DNA of 64,000 nt from Pseudomonas extremorientalis (GTDB lineage Bacteria > Pseudomonadota > Gammaproteobacteria > Pseudomonadales > Pseudomonadaceae): assembly GCF_001870465.1 (NCBI RefSeq), contig NZ_MDGK01000015.1, forward strand, positions 186,001 through 250,000, given 5' to 3'. Under the pieces are notes generated by a model. The model did no database searches. It saw only the letters and a list, made by a program, of their open reading frames with translations, and was not told the DNA's origin. Shown piece after piece: positions 1 to 8,842 of this stretch. Both the position numbers and the translations under genes were made by a program. Numbering within the stretch: the first letter of the stretch is position 1; each line of letters opens with the position of its first letter.

Positions 1-3000
1 CCTGCAACAACAGGGTGCGCAGGCTGCTGCGGGTGTCGGCGCCGATGGGCCACTGATCAATGTTGGTCTGACGCAACGAGAGCACGCGCAGGCGGGCCAT
101 TCGGGAGACATCCGGGGTCAGGCCCAGGGGGTTGCCATCCAGGTGGAGCTCGGCCAGTCGCGTCATACCGGCCAGTCGCTGGCGGGATTCGGCCGTCAGC
201 ACGATAGTGTTGTCGCTCAGGTCAAGGTTCTCAAGCTGGGTCATCTGCGTCAGGCTGGCGGGCAGCTCATTGAGCATGCAGTCGATTTTCAGATGGGTCA
301 GGCCGGTGAATTTGCCGAGGAAGGCGTTGCCGGTCTGCGGGAAGGCGTCGCCGTCGATGCGCAGGTATTCAATGTGCTCGAAGCTACGGTTGCTCAGGAT
401 GAAATCAGCGTCGGGCAAGCTGTTGCCGTCCAGGCGCAGCACCAGTTGGTGAGTGTCGAACAGTCCCGTATCGCCGTCATAGGCTGCGCGTGTTTCCTGG
501 CGCCAGGCCCGCAGGATGCGGTCGGCCAATTGCCTGCGCACGCCGTAGTTCCAACCGACCGGATCGGTGTTCGGATCATCGACGGCCTGGGGGGTATCGA
601 TCCAGCGCTGCAATTCGAACTGCAGGGCTTGATACTCGGCTTTGCGGCGTTGCAGTTCGATCAGGGCGGCGGGTTCGCTCATGCCCAGGCCGTTGATCAA
701 CTCTTGCGCCCTGGCGTGGCTGAAACTGGGGTAAAGCTCGCGGACTTTACTGACCAGGTTCACCGGCCGGTCCCCGCCGAATGGCCATAGCCCTCTCAAT
801 GAGAACGGATAGGCGATGAACGAGCTGTCCACCTGCATCGGCGGTTGCAGCCACGGCGGTATATGCCGTAGGCCGAGCAGGCCCTTGATTGCAATGCGCT
901 GGTTCAACGCCAGCTCGGCAATTGCGTGTCGCAGGGGGGACAGGTCAACGCTGTCGGCGATGCCCAGGGTCCGGCACTCGGTTTCCGACAGCAACAGGGC
1001 GATGGCGCTCAACAGGTCGCTGCCGACCTCGGCGGGGTCGCTGAGCAAGCGGCCTTGTTTGTCATAGGCATGGAATCCGCCGTTGAATCGCGCCAGGGTG
1101 CGTCGGTCGATACCGGTGAGGTGACCGGCGCTCTCCAGCAGACGGCCCCTGGCGTTGCCGTCGTGGATGTCCAGGCGTAATTGCCGGGGCCAGCCGGGCA
1201 GTTCCTTGAGCAGATGCAAAGTGATCCTTTCGCTGTCGGGGTTGCCCAGGGTCCTGAGGTAAAGGCCTTCGTAGGCGCGGTTCAGGCGCATATCGTCGGC
1301 GGTGAGCCGGGCCTGTTCGACCAGGCGCAGGCCGACCTGACTATGGTCCTGCAGTTGCTTGAGTTCCTGCGGCGTGGCCTGGTCGAGGATGGCCCTGACC
1401 GCGCTACGGGGCAGTTGCGGGAAACTGGATTTCAAGCGCTGTTCCAGCCGGTTGCCGCCCTGCTCGCTCTGGGCGTACAGGTTGTCGAACAGTTGCGCAC
1501 GTTCGCGGTAGGCATATTCGGCGATGGTCTTGGCCAGTTTGAACAGGCGTTCTTCCTGGGTGGCCGGGAGTTCGCCGAGCAAGGCGCGAGTCAAGGCGTC
1601 GTTCTGCACCAGCTTTTTCAACGGTTCGCGACTGCGGCTTTCGGCCTCCGTGAGGCGTATTTTCTCGGTGGTGGGGTGATAGCGGTATTGGCTGATCACG
1701 CGGCCGTTGTCGTCGACAACCTCCAGGCTGTGGCTGTCCGGCCAGGTAGGCAAGTGGCTGGCGAGCTGCAGTTGCAAGGACGGTCGCGCATTCTGTTGGG
1801 CAGAATAGGTGGTCATCGCCTGGATAAAGTGAAGAATGTCGCGCTCGATGCGAAAGCGTTTGCAGGTGTCTTCCAGCAAAGGTGGTGGTGGCAGTTGAGC
1901 GCTGTGCACCTCGCGCAGGGCCCGTGCCGGCGTATCGGTGATTTTCAGGATGCGCGCGGCGGTGGTTTCGTCCACGTTGTAGTCCTGGGCACCCAGGCGG
2001 TAGAGCAGGCGATGATCGCTCCAGATCATCGGGTTCTCGGTGGACAAGCGCCATGCGCCCCGACGGTTGTGTTCCAGAGTGGGCGTGTCGACGCCGATTT
2101 TTTCCGGGTGCTTGAGCCGCCACTTGCGCAGGCTGTTGTCATAGACAACCGGATACAACGAGCCATAGAGCGGCAGCAGGGTTTGCCCGTCCAGGTCATA
2201 CAAGCCATTGGCGCCCGCTTGCAAGTGTGCCGGCAGCACCACGTTCTGCTCGTACTGGTGCAACGAAAGGTCCAGCAGACTGACATAGCCGCTAGGGCCG
2301 CGCTGGGCGCTCATCAGGTCACCCAGGGTGGTGCGCAACCCCTGGGCATCGGAAGCGGATTGCATACCCAGTTTCAAGCGTTCGTGGGGTTGCAGCACCG
2401 AGCCGATGGCCAGGTAGAAACTGTCGACAGCCGGTGATACCGGGATCGGCCCGCCGTTACGCATGTCGTAGGCTTCGTAGCGACCTTCGCCGTAGAACAG
2501 CAATTCCACCGTGGTGTCGTCGGGTCCGCTGGATTCGTAACGTTGCCTGGGATCGCCGCTGCTCATATCGGTGACCACGAAATGTCGTCCCAGGGCGTCG
2601 CGTAGCAGGCTGACAGCGAACTCCCGCGCCCATCGATCGGTGTCCGGATTGAATGCGCGGCGGTGGTAAAGGCCGTCGATGGCCACATCGATGCGCAGCG
2701 CGGTCCGGTGATGCTCCAGGTGCTCGTGCAGCGCCTGCGGCAATTTGCCGGTCTGAAGCAAGCGCGCCTGCTCAGGCTCACTCAAGGGCATGTCGTTGAG
2801 CAGTTGCGCCAGGTTTGCCGGGGTCAACGGTGCGAATCGCTCGCGCAGTGTCTTCAGCACAGGCGTGACCTCCACCAAAGGAGGCGCGACCTTCAGTGGC
2901 GTAAAGAGGCGTGCGGGATCACTGGCCGGTACTTCATGCCGGGCCTGGCCGGCGTAGCGGTACAGCGCACTGAACAGCGCCAACCGCCGGGCCTGGGCCA

Positions 3001-5452
3001 GCTCGCTGATTTGCAGGCGCACGCGGGCGATGCGTTGCGCCGTGGTCAAGTGCGGGCTGCCTTCTTTGCCCAGTACCGAACCGGAAGGCTGTTGCTCAAG
3101 GATCAGCTCGAACAACGGCTCCTGGGAGACGACGGTGGTGTCCGGACCGTCCAGGGCGATATAGGTGCCATCGTCGCGGCGCTTGAGCTTGATAACGGTG
3201 CCCGTGGCCGGTGGGGTATCGGCGGCGGCATAGGTTTCGATGAGCGTGCCTTGGGCGTCATGCACCTGGAGGGACGCATCTGCTGGCCAGCCGGGCACGT
3301 GAGGCAACAGGCACAGCACCGCCCCATCGGCATGGGGCGGCAGGTGGCCGCGGCGGTGAAAGTCGCTGATCAACTGGTCTATGAGCCGGTCAACCTGCAG
3401 GCGCCTGACGCCTTCGGTCAGGTTGACGGGGGCAGGCGCGCCGGCCCAGACGTTGTCCAGGGTGGCGCGGCTGGGGGAGATGCTGCGCAGCATGCGTTCC
3501 ATGTCGAGCCTGGGCACCGGGCTTGAGCCATTGGGCAGCATGCGCTCGAGCAGTTGCACGTCGGACAGGTCATGGGCGTTTCTCAAGTCCAGGGTCCAGG
3601 CTTGCAAGGCGGGGTCGAACACGATCGGCGGCGCCGCATCGCTGCCGTTGTCCTGCTTGAGCACGAACCTGAGAGTCTTGGCGTCATGGCTGATTTCCAC
3701 GACGCGTCGCTCTTCACCGTACTTCAACCAGGCGTACTGCTGCCCGTTGATCTGGTACACGCCCTGGGCATTGGGCGTCTGACCATTGAGCAGGTTCTGA
3801 TCGAGAATGGCGTAGGGGCCTATGTCCGGTTTCCAGAGCACCCCGGTGTCGTCGTTGCGCATCAGCTTTTGCGGGTTGCCCAGGCGTTGCAGCAAACCTT
3901 GGATGCGTAGCCGATGCACCCGCCCGGCGGTGGTGATCAACAGACCGTTGATCGCCAGGTCCATCACGTCCGCCAATGCGGCGGCAAAGTCCATGGCCTG
4001 GCCCTTCGCGGCTTCATTGATACCCACGATCGTGCTGTAGGTGAGGCTGCCGAATACCACCACCTGCATCACCCGGTTCAGGCCGGTGACGCCGCCGGGC
4101 ATGGGCGTCAGCAGCAATTGCAGGATTTCGTCGGCGATGGCGGCAGCGCCGTCCATGACGGCCTGCAAGTCGCGGGTCGAGCGGCTGGTGGCCAGGGTGG
4201 AAAGATTGGCCTGGTAGTGTTGGACGTGACGGTAAGTGAGGGCTTGCACCAGGGTTTCGGGACGCCCGTGCCTGGGGTCTGGGCTGAAGCGCAGGCTGTC
4301 CAGGGTCTTGGCCGGGAACAGGCGATGGAACGTGTCGTACAGGAAGCCGGCGAGGGCGCTGAGGTGCTCCGGGCGTCGCTCCTGCTGGTCGAGGCGCTTG
4401 AACGCCGTCATTTCGGTCACGGGCAGTTGTCGTGCAAACCAGCCCAGGTCATGTCGGCGGTGGCTGTCCTTGAGTTGCTGCATGAAGTGCGCGTGGGCCG
4501 CGTTGCTGTCGACGTGATAGTGCAGCGCACCGCCGGGACGGAACGGGAAGTAGGACACTACCCCGAGGCTGCCCACCCGGATCAGCAGCAGCGGCACCGG
4601 GATGGTCTCGTCGGAAGGCACGAACGGCACCGCCGGCAGCAGCGTGATACCGGTGCTCATCCCAAGTGTTTCGAATTCCAGCGCCGCGCCACTGCCCTCA
4701 ATGGCCTGGGTCATGCGGTGGTAGAGTTCAAGGGTGACGCCTGTCACGGCGCGGTTGCGATAGGCTTCCAACGCTTCGAAGAGCAGGCAGGCACGGGCGC
4801 TGTCCTGCAGCAACTGTTGCAGTCTTCCGTCCCGGCCCAGGGCTGCATCGAGCGTGCGTTGCAGTTGCCCGCCCAGGTCCAGCTCGCGGGCGATCTCGAC
4901 AAAACCCTGAACGGTCAACACCGGGTTTTCATTGCCCGTGAAGTAGGAGGCATCGACGAAGGTGCTGCCCTGGCGTTGCGGTGTGCCCGTGGTGAAGTCG
5001 AAGTTCAGGCACGCGGCGTCCCACAACGAAAGGGTGGACACATGGGAGCGGTATTTCCATTCATCGTATGCCCGGCGAAAACGCCGCCGTTCCCGGGAGA
5101 GGCTGGTGGAACTGGTGCGCGGTTCCCAGGGCATCGGCGGCTGCACCTGTTCCAGGTAGCGCGTGTGCAGGAAGACGCGCTTGGGGTCCTGGTTGCCGAT
5201 GCGCGCGCGCAATTGGGCCTGCCCCCACGTCTTGAACGTGCCGATCAGGGCGTTGTTTTCTGTCTCTACCGCTTTCAGGGCCTGGAGGGCATTGCGTTGC
5301 AGCCGCACATAATCGCGCTGCTGGTCAGGGCTCAGGGTGTTCAGTGTGCGCGTGAGGGTTTCACGGATCTGCTCCAGGGCTTGCTGTCGGCCCCAGGCAT
5401 CACTCGATTGCAGGTTGCCCGACAGGCCGTTGAGCAGTTGATGGGTTGGCAT
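1..5452 (-). CDS. Giant DUF6543-type (dermonecrotic toxin-like) LRR effector, 3' end outside window
   Basis: An open frame of 1817 codons runs without a stop from the ATG at 5452 to the left edge, so the C-terminus is missing. The start has an AAAGGAAA ribosome site about 7 nt upstream. The N-terminal two thirds resembles the large DUF6543/dermonecrotic-toxin-like proteins of Pseudomonas. A hydrophobic stretch lies around residues 430-500. From about residue 1680 to the edge there are leucine-rich repeats of the LxxLxLxxN type (for example TQLENLDLSDN, TRLAELHLDGN). In this family such repeats usually precede a NEL-type E3 ubiquitin ligase domain with a catalytic Cys. That domain would lie beyond position 1 and is not visible, so ligase activity is only inferred. 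No signal peptide is seen. It is a single gene with no obvious chaperone beside it; the next gene upstream is the OpgC-family gene, 64 bp away. Likely role: a secreted effector or toxin acting in a target cell. Confidence 0.8.
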   Translation of the reverse strand, partial: MPTHQLLNGLSGNLQSSDAWGRQQALEQIRETLTRTLNTLSPDQQRDYVRLQRNALQALKAVETENNALIGTFKTWGQAQLRARIGNQDPKRVFLHTRYLEQVQPPMPWEPRTSSTSLSRERRRFRRAYDEWKYRSHVSTLSLWDAACLNFDFTTGTPQRQGSTFVDASYFTGNENPVLTVQGFVEIARELDLGGQLQRTLDAALGRDGRLQQLLQDSARACLLFEALEAYRNRAVTGVTLELYHRMTQAIEGSGAALEFETLGMSTGITLLPAVPFVPSDETIPVPLLLIRVGSLGVVSYFPFRPGGALHYHVDSNAAHAHFMQQLKDSHRRHDLGWFARQLPVTEMTAFKRLDQQERRPEHLSALAGFLYDTFHRLFPAKTLDSLRFSPDPRHGRPETLVQALTYRHVQHYQANLSTLATSRSTRDLQAVMDGAAAIADEILQLLLTPMPGGVTGLNRVMQVVVFGSLTYSTIVGINEAAKGQAMDFAAALADVMDLAINGLLITTAGRVHRLRIQGLLQRLGNPQKLMRNDDTGVLWKPDIGPYAILDQNLLNGQTPNAQGVYQINGQQYAWLKYGEERRVVEISHDAKTLRFVLKQDNGSDAAPPIVFDPALQAWTLDLRNAHDLSDVQLLERMLPNGSSPVPRLDMERMLRSISPSRATLDNVWAGAPAPVNLTEGVRRLQVDRLIDQLISDFHRRGHLPPHADGAVLCLLPHVPGWPADASLQVHDAQGTLIETYAAADTPPATGTVIKLKRRDDGTYIALDGPDTTVVSQEPLFELILEQQPSGSVLGKEGSPHLTTAQRIARVRLQISELAQARRLALFSALYRYAGQARHEVPASDPARLFTPLKVAPPLVEVTPVLKTLRERFAPLTPANLAQLLNDMPLSEPEQARLLQTGKLPQALHEHLEHHRTALRIDVAIDGLYHRRAFNPDTDRWAREFAVSLLRDALGRHFVVTDMSSGDPRQRYESSGPDDTTVELLFYGEGRYEAYDMRNGGPIPVSPAVDSFYLAIGSVLQPHERLKLGMQSASDAQGLRTTLGDLMSAQRGPSGYVSLLDLSLHQYEQNVVLPAHLQAGANGLYDLDGQTLLPLYGSLYPVVYDNSLRKWRLKHPEKIGVDTPTLEHNRRGAWRLSTENPMIWSDHRLLYRLGAQDYNVDETTAARILKITDTPARALREVHSAQLPPPPLLEDTCKRFRIERDILHFIQAMTTYSAQQNARPSLQLQLASHLPTWPDSHSLEVVDDNGRVISQYRYHPTTEKIRLTEAESRSREPLKKLVQNDALTRALLGELPATQEERLFKLAKTIAEYAYRERAQLFDNLYAQSEQGGNRLEQRLKSSFPQLPRSAVRAILDQATPQELKQLQDHSQVGLRLVEQARLTADDMRLNRAYEGLYLRTLGNPDSERITLHLLKELPGWPRQLRLDIHDGNARGRLLESAGHLTGIDRRTLARFNGGFHAYDKQGRLLSDPAEVGSDLLSAIALLLSETECRTLGIADSVDLSPLRHAIAELALNQRIAIKGLLGLRHIPPWLQPPMQVDSSFIAYPFSLRGLWPFGGDRPVNLVSKVRELYPSFSHARAQELINGLGMSEPAALIELQRRKAEYQALQFELQRWIDTPQAVDDPNTDPVGWNYGVRRQLADRILRAWRQETRAAYDGDTGLFDTHQLVLRLDGNSLPDADFILSNRSFEHIEYLRIDGDAFPQTGNAFLGKFTGLTHLKIDCMLNELPASLTQMTQLENLDLSDNTIVLTAESRQRLAGMTRLAELHLDGNPLGLTPDVSRMARLRVLSLRQTNIDQWPIGADTRSSLRTLLLQ

Positions 5453-5516
5453 GGGCCATTTCCTTTCACGGGTTAAGTGGAAGGAAATGGAATCACCCTG
5501 CCGGTTTTGCCGGGCG

Positions 5517-6644
5517 CTACCTATGTAGCGCGGGCTTGGGGGCCGAGTCCAGGCGCTTGAGCATGTCCAGCCACATAGCCAGGCCGACCATCAACAGCGC
5601 ACCGGCCACGGCGGTCGCCAGTTGCATGGCGACGGCATCGTGGGCCAAGGCGTTGATCATGTCTGCCAGGGGCGCCAGCACGACCCCAAGGCAAAACACT
5701 TCCAGGGAGTAGCGGCCCATGCGGCACACCTCAGTGGCAACGCGGTTCTGCGTCCAGCCGACGTGGGGCAACAGCTTCGCCGTAACGTAGGCCAGGGCGA
5801 GGAAGTGCACGAGGCGCACCGGTGACAAATCGGTCTTGCTGATCGGGTACAGCCCATCACTGAGCCAGGCCGGCATCCAGGCGTCATGCACGTGCGGCCA
5901 GCGCCACGACAGGGTGATCACCGCAGCCAGCACTACATACAGGGCACATGCGACAAACAGCGGCTGGCGCGACAACGGGCGTACCTGCACAGGTTTCGGC
6001 CGCTGGCTGTACACCGCCGCCGCGCCGCCAAGCACGAACAGCAACTGCCAGGTGACCGGGTTGAAGTACCACACGCCGTCGGCAATCGCGCGCAGGTTCC
6101 AGCCCATCCAGGGCGCCATCAAGTAGATCGCCAGCGACACAGCCACCACGGCCTCGACCCGGCGCATCATCATCGGCAGCACCAGCGGCAGGCCGCCCAA
6201 CAGCACGATATACAGCGGCAGCGGGTCCATCAGGTTGGGCTTGAAGCGCAGCAGCAGTTCGTCGGTCAGCGCCTGCTGGGGGTGGGTGACGAAGTGCGTC
6301 AGGCCCATCTCCTCGACCAGGTCGCGGGTTTCCACATGGCTGTTGGCGAAGAACACGATGCCCATCAGCAGCGCCAGCAAAAAGATATGCACCACGTACA
6401 GCACCCAGGTACGTCGCAGGATTTTCAAACTGGCCAGCCAGTAACCGTCGCGCTGCAGGATCTTGCCGTAGGCGAGCACGGCGGCAAAACCGGCGAGGAA
6501 CACGAACACCTCCGCCGCGTCGCTGAAACCGACGTTGCGCAAGGTGATCTGGCCGAGAGGGTTGTGGGGGACGTGATCCCAGAAAATGAAGATCAACGCC
6601 AGGCCCCGAAAAAAATCGATGCGTGGGTCGCGTCCGTCAGGCAT
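5517..6644 (-). CDS. OpgC-family membrane acyltransferase
   Basis: A 375-residue, very hydrophobic protein with about ten membrane segments. It begins with the RDPRIDFFRGLALIFIFWDH signature, typical of OpgC and related acyltransferase-3-like proteins. OpgC in E. coli (about 385 residues) transfers succinyl groups to periplasmic glucans, so a role in modifying osmoregulated glucans or another envelope polymer is likely. The actual acyl donor and acceptor cannot be read from sequence. The opg glucan synthase genes are not adjacent, which makes the specific OpgC function uncertain. The 132 bp upstream of the start separate it from the cupin gene on the same strand. Confidence 0.8.
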   Translation of the reverse strand: MPDGRDPRIDFFRGLALIFIFWDHVPHNPLGQITLRNVGFSDAAEVFVFLAGFAAVLAYGKILQRDGYWLASLKILRRTWVLYVVHIFLLALLMGIVFFANSHVETRDLVEEMGLTHFVTHPQQALTDELLLRFKPNLMDPLPLYIVLLGGLPLVLPMMMRRVEAVVAVSLAIYLMAPWMGWNLRAIADGVWYFNPVTWQLLFVLGGAAAVYSQRPKPVQVRPLSRQPLFVACALYVVLAAVITLSWRWPHVHDAWMPAWLSDGLYPISKTDLSPVRLVHFLALAYVTAKLLPHVGWTQNRVATEVCRMGRYSLEVFCLGVVLAPLADMINALAHDAVAMQLATAVAGALLMVGLAMWLDMLKRLDSAPKPALHR

Positions 6645-6776
6645 GGCTACGGGCTCTTGAATATCAGGTTTAACAAGGACAGGTGAGCGTGGGCGTTGTC
6701 GTACGCCGCACGTCGGGCGGGCGCAGGTTGGCGGTATTTGTAAGCAATTGCAAAGGTTGGATATTACTGAATGTCT

Positions 6777-7073
6777 CTAGACATCAATGATGACCAGTGT
6801 GCCATGGCTGCCGGCGAGCACTGCGTGGGCGATACCGGCTTCCACGAGGTACATCTGGCCGGCGCCTACCCTGATTTCGTCGTCGCCGATGCTCAGGCGC
6901 AACAGGCCATCGATCACCAGTAAGCCTTCGTTGTAGTCATGGGTTTCTACCTCGTACGCCTGCTCATCCATACGCAACACCTTGATCCACGCGCGGCCAA
7001 CCTGGCCCAGACGCTTGGATTTCCAACTCTCGGGTAGTTGCGCAGCGATGGCGGAAAAGTCCAGTAACGGCAT
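6777..7073 (-). CDS. Small single-domain cupin protein
   Basis: A 98-residue protein that folds as one cupin barrel by sequence. The first cupin motif is seen at ETHDYNEGLLVIDGLLRLSIGDDEI and the second at MYLVEAGIAHAVLAGSHGTLVI. One His of the usual metal set is present in each motif, so metal binding is possible but incomplete. The start has a clean AAGGAG site 7 nt upstream. Its substrate is unknown. It lies about 70 bp downstream of the FMN-binding glutamate synthase-like gene on the same strand and could share its transcript. Confidence 0.75.
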   Translation of the reverse strand: MPLLDFSAIAAQLPESWKSKRLGQVGRAWIKVLRMDEQAYEVETHDYNEGLLVIDGLLRLSIGDDEIRVGAGQMYLVEAGIAHAVLAGSHGTLVIIDV

Positions 7074-7140
7074 GTGAATCTCCTTGTTTCAACGATGCCG
7101 TCGGTGGTCCGGTTCAGCGGTGAGGGTCGTTATCTTGATA

Positions 7141-8760
7141 TCACGCGGCGCTGGCTTCGTGGGGTTCAAAGCTGTCCGCCCGCGCCATCTGCCACATCCG
7201 CGAATAGAACTCGCCATTCACCTCACCGGTCAACAATTCGCCCGGCTTGAGGAACACATGCAACTGCGAGAACAACTTGATCTCGGTCGCCGACATGCGC
7301 CGCACCAGGTGCTTGGCCGACAGTTGCGACGGATGCTCCAGGCCCGCCGCCGCGAGCATTTCCGCCAGGGCCTTGAGGGTGTTGCGGTGGAAGTTGAACA
7401 CGCGCTGGGCCTTGTCCGGCACCACCAGGGCGCGCTGGCGCAGCGGGTCTTGAGTCGCCACGCCGGTCGGGCATTTGTTGGTGTGGCACGACTGGGACTG
7501 AATGCAGCCAATGGCAAACATGAAGCCGCGCGCCGAGTTGGCCCAGTCGGCGCCGATGGCCAGTACGCTGGCGATATCGAACGCGCTGACGATCTTGCCG
7601 CTGGCGCCGAGCTTGATCTTGTCGCGCAGATTCAGGCCCACCAGGGTGTTGTGCACGAACAGCAGGCCTTCACGCAGCGGCACGCCGATATGGTCGGTGA
7701 ACTCCACTGGCGCGGCGCCGGTGCCGCCTTCCTTGCCGTCGACCACGATAAAGTCCGGGAGGATGCCGGTTTCGAGCATGGCCTTGGCGATGCCCATGAA
7801 TTCCCACGGGTGGCCCAGGCAGAACTTGAAGCCTACCGGTTTGCCGCCGGACAGTTCACGCAGTTGCGCGATGAACTGCATCAATTCGATCGGTGTGGAG
7901 AACGCGCTGTGACGCGACGGCGAGATGCAGTCTTCGCCCATCAGGATGCCACGCGTGTCCGCGATTTCCTGGGTGACCTTGTGCTTGGGCAGGATCCCGC
8001 CGTGGCCGGGTTTGGCGCCCTGGCTCATCTTGATTTCGATCATGCGCACTTGCGGGTTCTGCGCCTGCACGGCGAAGCGTTCCGGGTCGAAACGGCCATC
8101 GCTGGTGCGGCAACCGAAGTAACCGCTGCCGAGTTCCCAGGTCAGGTCGCCGCCGTTTTCGCGGTGGTAAGGGCTGATGCTGCCTTCGCCGGTGTCGTGG
8201 GCGAAGTTGCCGAGCTTGGCGCCCTGGTTCAACGCGCGAATCGCGTTGGCGCTCAGCGAGCCAAAGCTCATCGCTGAGATATTGAACACCGATGCCGAGT
8301 ACGGCTGCGTGCACTGCGGGCCGCCGACCATCACGCGGAATGCGCTGGGGTCGCTGAGCGGCGCCGGGCGCATGGAGTGGCCGATGAATTCGAAACCCGA
8401 CTGGTACACGTCGATCAGGGTGCCGAAAGGTTTGTCGGCGGTTTCGTTCTTCGCCCGCGAGTAGACCAGTGAGCGCTGGGCGCGGGAGAAGGGCAGGGCA
8501 TCGCTGTCGGATTCGAGCAGGTACTGGCGGATCTCCGGGCGGATGGCTTCCACCAGGTAACGGATATTGCCCAGGATCGGGTAGTTGCGGCGCACGGCGT
8601 GGGGGCTTTGCAGCAGGTCGAACAGACCGATCAGGCTCAACACGCCGGTGACCACCGTGATGGGCCAGAGCCATTCGTGTTCGATAAAAGGGAGGCTGGC
8701 AAGGGTGAACAGGACGCACACGGCAAAGAAGGCGTAACGGCTTAACAACGACAGGCTCAT
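7141..8760 (-). CDS. FMN-binding glutamate synthase family protein (GltB2-like, membrane-anchored)
   Basis: A 539-residue protein with two N-terminal membrane segments (about residues 7-25 and 28-45), then a TIM-barrel domain like the FMN/3Fe-4S synthase domain of glutamate synthase. The motif CIQSQSCHTNKCPTGVATQD supplies the cysteines of a 3Fe-4S cluster. Glycine-rich FMN-binding stretches such as VVDGKEGGTGAAP are also present. There is no glutaminase domain and no adjacent small NADPH subunit, so it is not a complete GOGAT. This stand-alone form is common in pseudomonads and its true electron donor and substrate are not established. The ATG at 8760 has AAGGAAAC upstream. Confidence 0.88.
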   Translation of the reverse strand: MSLSLLSRYAFFAVCVLFTLASLPFIEHEWLWPITVVTGVLSLIGLFDLLQSPHAVRRNYPILGNIRYLVEAIRPEIRQYLLESDSDALPFSRAQRSLVYSRAKNETADKPFGTLIDVYQSGFEFIGHSMRPAPLSDPSAFRVMVGGPQCTQPYSASVFNISAMSFGSLSANAIRALNQGAKLGNFAHDTGEGSISPYHRENGGDLTWELGSGYFGCRTSDGRFDPERFAVQAQNPQVRMIEIKMSQGAKPGHGGILPKHKVTQEIADTRGILMGEDCISPSRHSAFSTPIELMQFIAQLRELSGGKPVGFKFCLGHPWEFMGIAKAMLETGILPDFIVVDGKEGGTGAAPVEFTDHIGVPLREGLLFVHNTLVGLNLRDKIKLGASGKIVSAFDIASVLAIGADWANSARGFMFAIGCIQSQSCHTNKCPTGVATQDPLRQRALVVPDKAQRVFNFHRNTLKALAEMLAAAGLEHPSQLSAKHLVRRMSATEIKLFSQLHVFLKPGELLTGEVNGEFYSRMWQMARADSFEPHEASAA

Positions 8761-8842
8761 ACGGTTTCCTTGGGTTCAGACTCTTTTGGTCGGTACGGCA
8801 TTCTGCGCCTGTAAGGAAACCCTAGACAACCTGTGGGAATGT

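Noticed and set aside
3914..5476. Long plus-strand open frame of 520 codons
   Set aside because: It is antisense to the left-edge toxin gene, with composition typical of a GC-rich shadow frame and no recognisable domain.
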